DNA of 64,000 nucleotides from Sphingomonas yantingensis (GTDB taxonomy: Bacteria; Pseudomonadota; Alphaproteobacteria; Sphingomonadales; Sphingomonadaceae): the NCBI RefSeq assembly GCF_014199325.1, contig NZ_JACIJJ010000002.1, positions 186,001-250,000 of the forward strand. Direction: 5' to 3'. Positions 18,356 through 27,303 of the stretch are shown piece by piece; the stretch's first letter is position 1; the number at the start of each line of letters is the position of its first letter. The notes under the pieces were generated by a model. The model was not told where the DNA came from. It did no database searches and was given only the letters and a program-made list of their open reading frames with translations. The position numbers and the translations under genes are program-made.

Positions 18356-19525
18356 CTATTGCGTCGCGTTCGCAATTCTGGCGGCGAGCAGCCGCCACAG
18401 CCGCTCGAGGGGCCCGATGCCGAACCGCGCAAGCCACCAGGGCGATACGGTCAGCATGATCGCCCACATCCCCGCCACGAACAGATAGAGCTCGGCGCGC
18501 CCGACCCGGCCGAACAGCGCGAGGCCATAGCCATAGAAGATCGTCGTCATCACAAAGCTGGTGAGGAGGTAGTGGGTGAACGCCATCCGCCCGACGGCAG
18601 CGATCCGCCGCACGATCGGTCGGTCCGCGAACCGCCGCGCCAGCCACAGGATCAGCGCCAGATGCGCAAGCGCGGTCGCGGCGCGGAACGGGATCGACCA
18701 AGCGAGGAAATTGCCCATGAGGACGATCGGATCGAAGCGGCTGGCGAACGCCCAGATCGTCAGGCCGGCGATGACGGGCAGGCCGATGCCGTATCCCCAG
18801 ACCATCATCCGCCGCAGGCCGCGCTCGCTCCACCCGCCGGTCAACATTCCCGCGCGGGCCAGCGCCATGCCGATCAGCATATAGCCTAGCGTCTCTCCGC
18901 CCGCGAGTTCGAGCAGGCGAAGCGGCGTACTGCCGCGCACGTTCACGCGATAGTCGGTGATGGTCAGCCAGTCGCCGCGATAGGCGGCAAGGTCCGCGGC
19001 GGCGACCGCGCTACCCGGCTGCGGAAACGTCGCCAGCATCGCGCGATAGCTCGCGACCAGCGATGCGGGGGCATCCGGTGCGGTGGCCGCTGCCTGCAAG
19101 CCGAGTAGCCCGGCGAATTGCAGGCTTAGCAGCGCGGAAAAGACGAGCAGCACGATGATCCCTGCGCGCGCCAGCCGCCCCTCCGACCAGTCCCACGCGA
19201 TCGGCAACAGGCAGCCGAGGATCGCGTAATGGAGCAGGATATCCCCGTTCCAGACGAGATAGCCATGCGCGAGGCCGAACAGCGCCAGCACCGCCATCCG
19301 CGCATAATGTCGCCGCAGCCGATGCTCGGCCCGCGCCGCGCCGAGGATGACGCCCGCGCCGAACAGCAGCGCGAGCAGCCCGCGCATCCGTCCTTCGAAG
19401 AGCAACTGGTTGATCGCCCAGACGGCGAGGTCGACCGGCCGACCCGATCCCCATGCCAGCGGATTGATGTACGCATCCCCCGGCATCGCGAACGAGACGA
19501 TGTTGAGCAGGAGGATGCCCATCAC
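18356..19525 (-). CDS. DUF418 domain-containing membrane protein
   Basis: The product has 389 residues from GTG 19525 and about ten hydrophobic segments. The C-terminal DUF418 region is recognisable (VGRMAFTHYLLTSF ... PLERLWRLL). The function of the family is unknown. The N-terminus looks incomplete from this start. The same frame continues upstream for 19 codons that encode the family-like RVPGLDVARGAAVMGILL, but no ATG, GTG or TTG is available there before a stop near 19620. A CTG at 19582, 8 bases after GAGG and overlapping the purL stop, could be the true start and would give 408 residues. Confidence 0.85.
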   Translation of the reverse strand: MMGILLLNIVSFAMPGDAYINPLAWGSGRPVDLAVWAINQLLFEGRMRGLLALLFGAGVILGAARAEHRLRRHYARMAVLALFGLAHGYLVWNGDILLHYAILGCLLPIAWDWSEGRLARAGIIVLLVFSALLSLQFAGLLGLQAAATAPDAPASLVASYRAMLATFPQPGSAVAAADLAAYRGDWLTITDYRVNVRGSTPLRLLELAGGETLGYMLIGMALARAGMLTGGWSERGLRRMMVWGYGIGLPVIAGLTIWAFASRFDPIVLMGNFLAWSIPFRAATALAHLALILWLARRFADRPIVRRIAAVGRMAFTHYLLTSFVMTTIFYGYGLALFGRVGRAELYLFVAGMWAIMLTVSPWWLARFGIGPLERLWRLLAARIANATQ

Positions 19526-19578
19526 CGCCGCCCCCCGCGCGACGTCGAGGCCGGGGACGCGTGCAGCGGCGTTATGCG

Positions 19579-21795
19579 TCAGGCGGCGACCTCGCCCTGC
19601 ATCAGCTTCGGGAAGAACCCCTCATGCGCCGACCGCAGCGCGTCGAGCGTGACCGCATAGTCGCCGTCCTCGGTCTCGAACACCAGCCGGTCCTTGATCG
19701 TGCGGCCGAGCAGGTCGGCGGGCACGTCGGCGCGCTCGGCATCGGCCATGAAGTCGGCCATGCACTGGTCGCAGACGGTGACGACGTAGAGCCCCTGATC
19801 CTCGCCGAAGAAGCTCTCGGCCAGCCCGAACGGCTGCACCGAATCGATCAGCGCGCCGATGCCGCTCGCCAGCGCCATCTCGGCGACCGCGACCGCCAGG
19901 CCGCCGTCCGCCACGTCGTGGCAAGCGCGGATCGCGCCCTTCTGGATCTGTGCGCGGATGAAGTCGCCGGTGCGGCGCTCGGCCTTGAGGTCGACGGCCG
20001 GCGGCGGGCCGTCCTCGCGTCCGTGCAGCTCGCGCAGCCACAGCGACTGGCCGAGATGGCCAGCGCGCTCGCCCACCAGCATGATCGCGTCGCCGGTACG
20101 GCGAAAGCCGATGCCGACCGACTTCTGCCAGTCCTGCATCAGGCCCACGCCGCCGATCGCGGGGGTGGGGAGGATCGCCGAGCCGCCGCCCGTCGCCTTC
20201 GATTCATTGTAGAGCGACACGTTGCCGCTGACGATCGGGAAGTCGAGCGCGCGGCAGGCATCGCCCATCCCCTCGAGGCAGCCGACGATCTGGCCCATGA
20301 TCTCGGGGCGCTGCGGGTTGGCAAAGTTGAGGCAGTTGGTGATGGCGAGCGGCGTCGCGCCGACCGCGGTCAGGTTGCGCCATGCCTCCGCCACCGCCTG
20401 TTTCCCCCCTTCCACGGGATCGGCGAAGCAATAGCGCGGCGTGCAGTCGGTGGTGATCGCCAGCGCCTTGTCGGTGCCGTGGACGCGCACCACCGCGGCA
20501 TCGCCGCCGGGGCGCTGGACGGTGTCGGCGCCGACCATGTGGTCGTACTGCTCCCAGATCCAGCGCCGGCTGGCGAGGTCGGGCGTGCCCATCAGCTTGA
20601 GGAGGTCGGCGGCGACGTCAGTGCTTTCCGGCGCATCTTCGAGCTCGGCGGGCTTGGGCGTCGGCACGTGCGGGCGGTCATAGAGCGGCGCCTCGTCGGC
20701 GAGCGGGGCGAGGGGGATGTCGGCGACGGTCTCGCCCTGCCACTTCAGCACCATGCGGCCCGTATCGGTGACGGTGCCGATGACCGCGAAGTCGAGCTCC
20801 CATTTGCGGAAAATCGCCTCGGCCTCGCCCTCGCGGCCGGGCTTCAGCACCATGAGCATGCGCTCCTGGCTCTCCGACAGCATCATCTCGTACGGGGTCA
20901 TCCCCGTTTCGCGCTGCGGCACATTGTCCATGACGAGTTCGATGCCGACGCCGCCCTTCGACGCCATCTCGACGCTGGAGCTGGTCAGGCCCGCGGCGCC
21001 CATGTCCTGGATCGCGACGATCGCGTCGGAGGCCATGAGTTCGAGGCACGCCTCGATCAGCAGCTTTTCGGTGAAGGGGTCGCCGACTTGCACCGTGGGC
21101 CGTTTCTCGTCCGACTTCTCGTCGAAATCGGCCGAGGCCATCGTCGCGCCGTGGATGCCGTCGCGGCCGGTCTTGGACCCTACATAAACCACCGGATTGC
21201 CGATGCCCGCGGCGGCGGAATAGAAGATCTTGTCCTGCTGCGCGACGCCCACCGTCATCGCGTTGACGAGGATGTTGCCATCATAGGCGGGGTGGAAATT
21301 GACCTCGCCGCCGACGGTGGGCACGCCGACGCAATTGCCGTAGCCGCCGATGCCATGGACGACACCGGCGATCAGGTGGCGCATCTTCGGGTGATCGGGC
21401 CGGCCGAAGCGCAGCGCGTTCATGTTGGCGACCGGCCGCGCGCCCATCGTGAACACGTCGCGCAGGATGCCGCCGACGCCCGTCGCCGCGCCCTGATAGG
21501 GCTCGATGTAGGACGGGTGGTTGTGCGACTCCATCTTGAAGATCGCGGCCTGGTTGTCGCCGATGTCGATCACGCCGGCATTCTCGCCGGGGCCGCAAAT
21601 GACCCATGGCGCCTCGGTCGGCAGTTTCTTCAGGTGGATGCGGCTGGATTTATAGCTGCAATGCTCGGACCACATGACCGAGAAGATGCCGAGTTCGGTG
21701 AGGTTCGGCTCGCGGCCGAGCGCCTTCAGGACGCGCGCATATTCTTCCGCGGACAGGCCGTGCTCGGCGACGACTTCAGGCGTGATCTGGGTCAT
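19579..21795 (-). CDS. purL: Phosphoribosylformylglycinamidine synthase subunit PurL
   Basis: The product has 738 residues, the length of the small-type PurL that works with PurQ and PurS in the fourth step of purine synthesis. It opens [19 protein letters not shown] and has the [11 protein letters not shown] active-site motif with its conserved histidine. [22 protein letters not shown] follows, then the second AIRS-like half with [15 protein letters not shown]. The gene is intact. PurQ and PurS are not adjacent. Its stop overlaps the possible CTG start of the DUF418 gene. Confidence 0.98.
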   Translation of the reverse strand: MTQITPEVVAEHGLSAEEYARVLKALGREPNLTELGIFSVMWSEHCSYKSSRIHLKKLPTEAPWVICGPGENAGVIDIGDNQAAIFKMESHNHPSYIEPYQGAATGVGGILRDVFTMGARPVANMNALRFGRPDHPKMRHLIAGVVHGIGGYGNCVGVPTVGGEVNFHPAYDGNILVNAMTVGVAQQDKIFYSAAAGIGNPVVYVGSKTGRDGIHGATMASADFDEKSDEKRPTVQVGDPFTEKLLIEACLELMASDAIVAIQDMGAAGLTSSSVEMASKGGVGIELVMDNVPQRETGMTPYEMMLSESQERMLMVLKPGREGEAEAIFRKWELDFAVIGTVTDTGRMVLKWQGETVADIPLAPLADEAPLYDRPHVPTPKPAELEDAPESTDVAADLLKLMGTPDLASRRWIWEQYDHMVGADTVQRPGGDAAVVRVHGTDKALAITTDCTPRYCFADPVEGGKQAVAEAWRNLTAVGATPLAITNCLNFANPQRPEIMGQIVGCLEGMGDACRALDFPIVSGNVSLYNESKATGGGSAILPTPAIGGVGLMQDWQKSVGIGFRRTGDAIMLVGERAGHLGQSLWLRELHGREDGPPPAVDLKAERRTGDFIRAQIQKGAIRACHDVADGGLAVAVAEMALASGIGALIDSVQPFGLAESFFGEDQGLYVVTVCDQCMADFMADAERADVPADLLGRTIKDRLVFETEDGDYAVTLDALRSAHEGFFPKLMQGEVAA

Positions 21796-21826
21796 GCGCG
21801 CGCTCTAGCGCCGCACGATCCTTTCG

Positions 21827-22384
21827 TCATCCCCGGATGCGCGCTGGATTGCCGACGACGGTGGCGCCCGGCGGCACGTCGCGCGTGACGACCGCCCCCG
21901 CGCCGACGATCGCGCCGTCGCCCACGGTGACGCCGGGGCACAGGATCGCGCCGCCGCCGATCCACACGTCCGCGCCGATCGTCACCGGCCGCCCGAACTC
22001 GATCCCCGCCGCGCGGCTGGCCACGTCGCGCGGGTGGTCAGCGGCATAGATCTGCACCTTCGGCCCGATCTGCGTCCGGTCGCCGATGACGACGGGACAC
22101 ACGTCGAGGATCACGCAGTCGAAATTGAGGAACACGCGCTCGCCGAGACGCACGTTGACGCCGTAATCGACGAAGAAGGGCGGGCGGACGACGCAGCCCG
22201 CGCCGACCGCGCCCAGCCCCTCGCGCAGCAGCGCCTCGCGCACATCGCTGGGCTGGGTATAGCTGGCGTTGTAGCGCGCCATCCACTCGCCGGCGCGGGC
22301 GAGCGCCGCGGCAATGTCGGGCGCGAACGGGTCGTAGCGTTCGCCGGCGACCATGCGCCCGAACTCACCGGCAACCTCGCTCAC
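21827..22384 (-). CDS. Sugar O-acetyltransferase, maltose/galactoside acetyltransferase type
   Basis: The 185-residue product has a Maa/LacA-type N-terminal segment ([13 protein letters not shown] ... [13 protein letters not shown]) followed by a left-handed parallel beta-helix of hexapeptide repeats. The catalytic histidine lies in IYAADHPRD, and the protein ends [21 protein letters not shown]. Such enzymes transfer acetyl from acetyl-CoA to sugars. The GTG start at 22384 overlaps the arsC stop by 4 bases, indicating translational coupling. A start further upstream would run through arsC in another frame and is rejected. Confidence 0.9.
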   Translation of the reverse strand: MSEVAGEFGRMVAGERYDPFAPDIAAALARAGEWMARYNASYTQPSDVREALLREGLGAVGAGCVVRPPFFVDYGVNVRLGERVFLNFDCVILDVCPVVIGDRTQIGPKVQIYAADHPRDVASRAAGIEFGRPVTIGADVWIGGGAILCPGVTVGDGAIVGAGAVVTRDVPPGATVVGNPARIRG

Positions 22385-22725
22385 AGGATCTCGCGCACCT
22401 TGTCCTGCGGGCGGCACAGCTTCACGCCCTTGTCGGTCTCGACCAGCGGCCGCTCGATCAGGATCGGGTGCGCCATCATTGCGTCGAGGATGGTGGCATC
22501 GTCGGCGTTGAGCAGGCCCATCTCCGCCGCCAGCGGTTCCTTGGCACGCAGTCCGTCCCGCGGGGTCATGCCGGCCCGCGCATAGAGGCGCAGCAGTTCC
22601 TCGCGCGTCGGCGGGGTCTTGAGATACTCGATCACGCTCACCTCGACGCCCGGCGTCTCCTCGAGGATCGCCAGCGTCTTTCGCGAGGTGCCGCAGCGCG
22701 GATTGTGCCAGATCATCGCCTTCAT
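22381..22725 (-). CDS. arsC: Arsenate reductase, glutaredoxin-dependent ArsC type
   Basis: The 114-residue product has the ArsC motif [13 protein letters not shown] with catalytic C11. The conserved arginines in HPILIERP and the LCRPQDKV end complete the fold. It may reduce arsenate using glutathione and glutaredoxin, although many members of this group (YffB-like) have unproven roles. It sits between ohrR and an acetyltransferase gene in the same direction, so it could belong to an oxidative-stress operon. No arsR or arsenite pump is adjacent. Confidence 0.9.
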   Translation of the reverse strand: MKAMIWHNPRCGTSRKTLAILEETPGVEVSVIEYLKTPPTREELLRLYARAGMTPRDGLRAKEPLAAEMGLLNADDATILDAMMAHPILIERPLVETDKGVKLCRPQDKVREIL

Positions 22726-22736
22726 GGCGCTGCCCG

Positions 22737-23180
22737 TTACAGGCCCTGGTCTCGCCTGGCCAGCGCATCGCGCAGCCGCTGCACGTCGCGGTTGAGCGCG
22801 GCGAGACGGTCGGGCGTCATTCCCGCCCGCGCGGCCAGCGCCTCGCCCAGGCACCCGCATGCCTCGCGCATATCGCGGCCCTTCGGCGTCAGGCGAACGA
22901 GGACGCGGCGTTCGTCCGCCACGCTCCGCTCGCGCATCACAAACCCTGCCGCCTCCAGCCGCTTCACCAGCGGCGTGATCGTGCTCGATTCGAGCGCCAG
23001 ACGGTCGGCGATCGCGCCAATCGTGCGGCCGTCCTCTTCCCACAGCGCATGGAGGACGAGATATTGCGGATAGGTGAGCCCGAGCGCGTCGAGCATCGGC
23101 TTGTACGCGCGCGAAACCGCCATCGACGCCGAATAGAGCGCGAAGCAGAGCTGGTCGTCGAGGGGGAGGGCGGCTGGCAT
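22737..23180 (-). CDS. ohrR: MarR-family organic peroxide sensor OhrR
   Basis: The 147-residue product has the OhrR opening [13 protein letters not shown] with the peroxide-sensing cysteine at position 12. A winged helix follows ([25 protein letters not shown] ... [18 protein letters not shown] and [14 protein letters not shown]). OhrR represses ohr and is inactivated when organic hydroperoxides oxidise this cysteine. The gene is divergent from ohr across a 108-base spacer containing two matching palindromes. Confidence 0.94.
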   Translation of the reverse strand: MPAALPLDDQLCFALYSASMAVSRAYKPMLDALGLTYPQYLVLHALWEEDGRTIGAIADRLALESSTITPLVKRLEAAGFVMRERSVADERRVLVRLTPKGRDMREACGCLGEALAARAGMTPDRLAALNRDVQRLRDALARRDQGL

Positions 23181-23205
23181 TTCCGGGGCTTAGCATGAAA
23201 TCCCA

Positions 23206-23218
23206 TATCGCGATAACG
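23206..23218. promoter_or_regulatory. OhrR operator, ohrR-proximal copy
   Basis: TATCGCGATAACG contains the 10-bp palindrome TATCGCGATA and is identical to the core of the second site. Its centre is 43 bases from the centre of the other copy, about four helical turns. Confidence 0.7.
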
Positions 23219-23244
23219 TTTCCGCTTTACGGGGCTCTCGATAT

Positions 23245-23262
23245 TCGTTATCGCGATAACGA
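23245..23262. promoter_or_regulatory. OhrR operator, ohr-proximal copy
   Basis: TCGTTATCGCGATAACGA is a perfect 18-bp palindrome 26 bases before the ohr start, where an OhrR dimer would block the ohr promoter. Its core is shared with the site at 23206. Confidence 0.78.
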
Positions 23263-23288
23263 GTTCAACCAAATCCGAGGAGCATCCC

Positions 23289-23714
23289 ATGGCAGTCGAT
23301 GTGAAATACACCACCAAGGCGACCGCGACCGGCGGGCGTGACGGCACGGCGAAGTCGGCGGACGGCGCGCTCGACGTGTCGCTGTCGACGCCCAAGGAAC
23401 TGGGCGGCGCGGGCGGCGAGGGGACCAACCCCGAACAGCTGTTCGCCGCGGGTTATTCGGCATGCTTCATCGGCGCGCTCAAGGTCGCGGGCCAGCAGCT
23501 CAAGCTCAAGGTGCCCGCCGAGACCAACGTCACCGCCACGGTGGGCATCGGCCCGCGGTCGGAGGGCGGGTTCGGCATCACTGCCGACCTCGTCGTCGAC
23601 CTGCCCGGCCTCGACCGCGCGGATGCCGAGCGGCTGGTCGAGCTTGCGCACCAGACCTGCCCCTATTCGAATGCGACGCGCGGCAATGTCGATGTCGGCG
23701 TGACGGTCGCCTAA
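23289..23714 (+). CDS. ohr: Organic hydroperoxide resistance protein Ohr
   Basis: The 141-residue thiol peroxidase belongs to the Ohr/OsmC family. Both catalytic cysteines are present: C59 in GYSACFIGAL and C124 in HQTCPYSNATRGN, and the latter string is specific for the Ohr subgroup. It reduces organic hydroperoxides, using lipoylated proteins as electron donors in known members. ATG 23289 is preceded by GAGGAGC. It is controlled by the divergent ohrR. Confidence 0.97.
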   Translation: MAVDVKYTTKATATGGRDGTAKSADGALDVSLSTPKELGGAGGEGTNPEQLFAAGYSACFIGALKVAGQQLKLKVPAETNVTATVGIGPRSEGGFGITADLVVDLPGLDRADAERLVELAHQTCPYSNATRGNVDVGVTVA

Positions 23715-23716
23715 CC

Positions 23717-25033
23717 CTAGCCACCGCGCCGGAGCGTTACTGCGGCGAGCAGCCCGCCCGCCGACGCATCGCCGAGGGTGAGCGTGCCGCCGTGCAGCTC
23801 GGCGATCTCGCGCGCGATGCCGATGCCGAAGCCGTGGCCGTCGCCCCGCTCGTCGAGGCGGCTGCCCGGCGCGGCGGCGCGGGCGCGGTCGGCGGCGGGG
23901 ATGCCGGGCCCGTCGTCGGCGACGATCAGCCGGATCATCCGGCCCTCCGCCGCCGCCGAGACGTGCACCTGGCCGCGGGCATGGCGGGTAGCGTTGTCGA
24001 TCAGGTTGCCCGCGAGCTCGTCGAGGTCCTGCGCGCCGATCGCCGCGGTCAGGTCCGCCGGCACGTCGACCGTGATCGCCACCCGGCGCTGGTGAATCTC
24101 GCCGATCGCGGCGGCTAGGTCGGTCAGCGCAGGGGCAAGCAGCGTCGCTGCCCGCCGATCCGCCGCCGCCGCCCGCGCGCGGCCGAGATGGTGGCGCAAC
24201 ACCGCGTCGATCCGCGCAAGCTGCGCGGTCGCGGCGGGATCGTCGCGCAGGTGCAGCGCCAGCGTCGCCACTGGCGTCTTGAGCGCATGCGCGAGGTTCG
24301 CCGCCGACTGCCGCGCGCCCGCGAGCGCCGAGGCGGTCTCGGTCGCCAGCGCATCGAGCTCCTGCGCCAGCGGCGCAAGCTCGTCGGGAAGCCGCTCTGG
24401 CACCGGCGCGCGCTCGCCGCGTCGGATCGCCTCGACCGCGGCCTGAAGGTCGCGCAACGGGCGCAGGCCGAGTCGAAGCTGCACCAGCGCCGCGCCGCCG
24501 AGCGCAAGCCCCAGGATCGCGAGCGAGGCGGCGAGCGGCGCGAGCGCGGCGAGCACCGGGCGGTCGATCTCGCGGCGCGGCACCGCGGCGCTCACGCGCA
24601 CCGGGCCGGCATCGGTGTCCACCACGGCGCTCAGGCCATGCACACGCTCGTCGCCGCGCCAGCCCTCGAACGGCTCGCCGCCGCGCGGGCGGTCGAGGGG
24701 ACCGGGGGGAAATGGCGGGCGGGGACGCTCGACCTCGATCCGAAGCGCGGCGGTGCCGATGGTCGCGCCGCCGGGCAGGTCGATCCGCCACGGCGCGTCG
24801 CCCTCGATCCGGGCACTCACCTGCTCCAGTTGCGCCCGGTCGAGCGTTCCGTCGGCGCGCACCGCGCTTTGCAGGGCAGCGACCCGGTCCGACAGCCGGC
24901 CGTCGATCCCTGCCGTCACGAATCGCTGCATCACCCCGCCGATCGCCACCCCCGCCAGCACGAGCGCGGCGAGCGTCGCCAGCAGCGACGAGGCGAACAG
25001 CCGCCCGAACAGCGAGCGCGGGACGAGCCTCAT
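23717..25033 (-). CDS. Two-component sensor histidine kinase (QseC/PhoQ-like)
   Basis: The 438-residue membrane kinase has TM1 at about residues 13-35, a periplasmic sensor region of about 120 residues with a proline-rich stretch (RPRPPFPPGPL), TM2 at about 160-185 and a HAMP-like segment. The H-box NLAHALKTPVATL has the phospho-acceptor H249. The N-box DELAGNLIDNATRHA, DDGPGIP and GHGFGIGIAREI follow. The frame overlaps the response-regulator gene by 4 bases, so the pair is co-translated. The ligand is unknown; relatives sense divalent cations or cationic peptides. Confidence 0.93.
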   Translation of the reverse strand: MRLVPRSLFGRLFASSLLATLAALVLAGVAIGGVMQRFVTAGIDGRLSDRVAALQSAVRADGTLDRAQLEQVSARIEGDAPWRIDLPGGATIGTAALRIEVERPRPPFPPGPLDRPRGGEPFEGWRGDERVHGLSAVVDTDAGPVRVSAAVPRREIDRPVLAALAPLAASLAILGLALGGAALVQLRLGLRPLRDLQAAVEAIRRGERAPVPERLPDELAPLAQELDALATETASALAGARQSAANLAHALKTPVATLALHLRDDPAATAQLARIDAVLRHHLGRARAAAADRRAATLLAPALTDLAAAIGEIHQRRVAITVDVPADLTAAIGAQDLDELAGNLIDNATRHARGQVHVSAAAEGRMIRLIVADDGPGIPAADRARAAAPGSRLDERGDGHGFGIGIAREIAELHGGTLTLGDASAGGLLAAVTLRRGG

Positions 25034-25695
25034 GCGCCCCCCGCGGTCAGGCGATAGCCACGCCCGCGCACCGTCTCGATCAGATGCGCGCCGATCTTCT
25101 TGCGCAGGCGGCCGACGATCACCTCCAGGCTGTTCGAATCCGTGTCGGCGTCGCCCTCATAGACTTTCTCGAGCAGGTCGAGCCGCTCGATAACCGCTTC
25201 GCGGCGGAGCATCAGCGCCGACAGCACCCGCCATTCGAGCGCGGTCAGCCGGAGCGGCAGGCCGTCGAGCTCGAACTGGCCCGTCTGCACCTCGAACGCC
25301 AGCGGCCCGCAGTCGAGCCGCGATGCCGCGTGCCCCGCCGCGCGGCGGACCAGCGCGCGCAGGCGCATGAGCAGTTCCTCGATGCGAAACGGCTTGACCA
25401 GATAGTCGTCGGCGCCCGCCTTGAACCCCGCCACCTTGTCCGACCACGCCTCTCGCGCGGTCAGGATCAGGACGGGCAGGTCGCGGCCCGCCGCCCGCCA
25501 CTCGCGCAGCACGGTGACGCCGTCGACCGCGGGCAGGCCGAGGTCGAGGACCGCGGCGTCATAGGCCTCGGTCGCGCCGGCATGGCCGCCGTCGATCCCG
25601 TTCGCGAACAGGTCGACCGCGCATTGCTCGGCCCTCAGCGCCCGGGCGATGGCAGGGCCGAGGTCAGGGTCGTCCTCGATCAACAGGATGCGCAT
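25030..25695 (-). CDS. OmpR-family response regulator
   Basis: The 221-residue product has a receiver domain opening MRILLIEDDPDLG, acceptor D51 in VLDLGLP and the lysine in DDYLVKPF. A C-terminal winged helix follows (LTALEWRVLSALMLRRE ... VGRLRKKIG ... RGRGYRL). It most resembles the PhoP/QseB/PmrA branch. It is cotranscribed with the kinase gene and divergent from an OB-fold-like secreted protein gene, with a palindrome in between that could be its own binding site. Confidence 0.95.
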   Translation of the reverse strand: MRILLIEDDPDLGPAIARALRAEQCAVDLFANGIDGGHAGATEAYDAAVLDLGLPAVDGVTVLREWRAAGRDLPVLILTAREAWSDKVAGFKAGADDYLVKPFRIEELLMRLRALVRRAAGHAASRLDCGPLAFEVQTGQFELDGLPLRLTALEWRVLSALMLRREAVIERLDLLEKVYEGDADTDSNSLEVIVGRLRKKIGAHLIETVRGRGYRLTAGGA

Positions 25696-25728
25696 GCGTG
25701 TCGGCTACCTCCCCTGCCTAAACCCAAA

Positions 25729-25746
25729 CTGAACCGCCGGGTTCAG
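25729..25746. promoter_or_regulatory. Palindrome in the response regulator / OB-fold gene spacer
   Basis: CTGAACC-GCCG-GGTTCAG is a 7-bp inverted repeat in the 109-base divergent spacer. It is a candidate site for the adjacent response regulator, although such regulators more often bind direct repeats, so it could instead be a short transcript hairpin. Confidence 0.4.
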
Positions 25747-25804
25747 CGGGGCGGGGGCGGCGGGGGCGTAGAGACTCGCCATCGACAAGCAAAGGAGCAG
25801 ATCG

Positions 25805-26428
25805 ATGGTCGATTTCTCGAAGTGGAAGAACAGCCGGACCGCGCTCGGTATCGGCGCGGCGGTGCTGCTGGGCGTCGGCGCGGCCGGCGGCGCCGGCGCG
25901 GTGCAGGCGACGCGGCCGAGCGTCGAGATGGCGCCGACCGTCGCCACCCCGATCGCGCGCCTGTCGGCGACAAGCGGCGTGGTGACGGTGAAGGGCCGCG
26001 TGGCGGAGGTCTATGGCGACCGTTTCGTCGTCCAGGATACGAGCGGCCGGGCGATGGTCGCCGCGGGGCGTGAGGGTCGCGGTGCGGTGGGCGTGGGCCA
26101 GCCGGTTACGGTACAGGGCCATTTCGACGAAGGGCAGCTGCGCGCAAGCTATATCGTCGATGCCGGCGGACAGGTCGCCACGGTCGGCCCGCGCGGACCC
26201 GAACCGGGCGGCGTGGGTCCGCATCGCGGTCCCGGCCGTGCCGGTCCCCCGCCGCCGCCGCCCGGTTGCGGCCCCGCCCCCGCCGGCCCCGCCGGTCCGG
26301 GTGCGCCCCCGCCGCCTCCGCCCCCGCCGCCGGGCGTCGCCGGTGCGCCGGCGGCCGGTCCCGAAGGAGCGCCGCCGCCGCCGCCCGCCCCGGCACCCGC
26401 CCCCACGCCCGGGGCGACACGCCGCTAA
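25805..26428 (+). CDS. Secreted or anchored OB-fold-like protein with proline-rich tail
   Basis: The 207-residue product has a short cytoplasmic start followed by a hydrophobic segment (residues about 14-34: TALGIGAAVLLGVGAAGGAGA). A domain of about 60 residues (VVTVKGRVAEVYGDRFVVQD ... VTVQGHFDEGQL) recalls the bacterial OB-fold (YgiW/YdeI) family. The last 80 residues are almost only P, G and A. The gene is divergent from a QseBC-like system, as ygiW is next to qseBC in enterobacteria, which suggests it is a target of that system. The function is unknown. Very GC-rich repeats make the tail prone to sequence error. Confidence 0.75.
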   Translation: MVDFSKWKNSRTALGIGAAVLLGVGAAGGAGAVQATRPSVEMAPTVATPIARLSATSGVVTVKGRVAEVYGDRFVVQDTSGRAMVAAGREGRGAVGVGQPVTVQGHFDEGQLRASYIVDAGGQVATVGPRGPEPGGVGPHRGPGRAGPPPPPPGCGPAPAGPAGPGAPPPPPPPPPGVAGAPAAGPEGAPPPPPAPAPAPTPGATRR

Positions 26429-26506
26429 GCCATCCCGGCACTCAGGGGCCGCGGGGACCGAGCGTTCCCGCGGCCTTTGCGTGACCGACCGCACCTTGCT
26501 GGATTG

Positions 26507-26538
26507 TCTCACATGTGAAATATGCTGCGTATGTGAGA
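26507..26538. promoter_or_regulatory. Operator-like inverted repeats before the sugar operon
   Basis: TCTCACAT (26507-26514) and ATGTGAGA (26531-26538) form an 8-bp inverted repeat with 16 bases between. The left part overlaps the 10-bp palindrome TCACATGTGA (26509-26518). The site lies 19 bases before the first start codon of the operon, a likely binding site for the operon's IclR-family regulator or another local regulator. Confidence 0.6.
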
Positions 26539-26556
26539 GGTGCGGGAGACAGTGCG

Positions 26557-27303
26557 ATGGCGGACGAGCGGCGCGGGCGACTGGCGGGAAAGCGGGCGCT
26601 CGTCACCGCCGCGGGGCAGGGGATCGGCCGTGCGACCGCCGAACTGTTCGTGCGCGAGGGGGCGTCGGTGATCGCCGTCGACCTCAACGCGGCGGCGCTG
26701 GCGACGCTGTCGGGCTGCCAGACGCGTGTCATAGATCTGCTCGACGGGACGGCGATCGCGGCGCTCGCCGCGGACATCGGCCCGGTCGACATCCTGTTCA
26801 ACTGCGCCGGTTATGTCGATGCGGGGGCGTTGCTCGAAACCGGCGAGGCCGGGTTCGACCTGTCGTTCGATCTCAACGTCCGTTCGACCACGCGGATGAT
26901 CGCGGCGTTCCTGCCCGCGATGATCGCGCGCGGCGGCGGGTCGATCGTCAACATGGCCTCGGTTGCGGGGGCGATGATCGGCGTCGCCAACCGATATGCC
27001 TATTGCGCGTCGAAGGCGGCGGTGGCGGGGCTCACCCGCTCGATCGCGGTCGATTATGTGGCCCAGGGCATCCGCTGCAACGCGATCTGTCCGGGCACCG
27101 TCCAGTCGCCGTCGCTCGACGCGCGGCTGGCGGCGACGGGCGATGCGGATGCGGCACGCGCCGCGTTCATCGCGCGCCAGCCGATGGGGCGGATCGGCCG
27201 ACCGGAAGAAGTCGCCGCGCTCGCGCTCTACCTTGCGTCGGACGAGAGCGCGTACACGACCGGCGGGCTGCACGCGATCGACGGCGGGTGGACGATGGCA
27301 TGA
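26557..27303 (+). CDS. SDR-family dehydrogenase, probable 2-keto-3-deoxy-sugar-acid dehydrogenase
   Basis: The 248-residue classical SDR has the NAD-binding motif VTAAGQGIGRATAE, a DLL segment after the second beta strand and NCAGY. The catalytic Ser lies in NMASVAG and YxxxK in AYCASKAAV. ATG 26557 follows GGGAG. The longer frame from GTG 26515 would start inside the operator. It is the first gene of an operon that also encodes a mutarotase, FAH hydrolase, lactonase-like amidohydrolase, AKR and UxaA-type dehydratase. In known L-fucose and L-rhamnose routes the SDR oxidises C4 of 2-keto-3-deoxy-L-fuconate or -rhamnonate. That role is inferred from context. Confidence 0.9.
   Translation: MADERRGRLAGKRALVTAAGQGIGRATAELFVREGASVIAVDLNAAALATLSGCQTRVIDLLDGTAIAALAADIGPVDILFNCAGYVDAGALLETGEAGFDLSFDLNVRSTTRMIAAFLPAMIARGGGSIVNMASVAGAMIGVANRYAYCASKAAVAGLTRSIAVDYVAQGIRCNAICPGTVQSPSLDARLAATGDADAARAAFIARQPMGRIGRPEEVAALALYLASDESAYTTGGLHAIDGGWTMA

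Noticed and set aside
19561..21888. 775-codon plus-strand frame
   Set aside because: Antisense to purL, no recognisable fold, composition typical of a shadow.
26149..26406. Glycine-rich minus-strand frame
   Set aside because: Complement of the proline codons of the OB-fold protein tail, not an independent gene.
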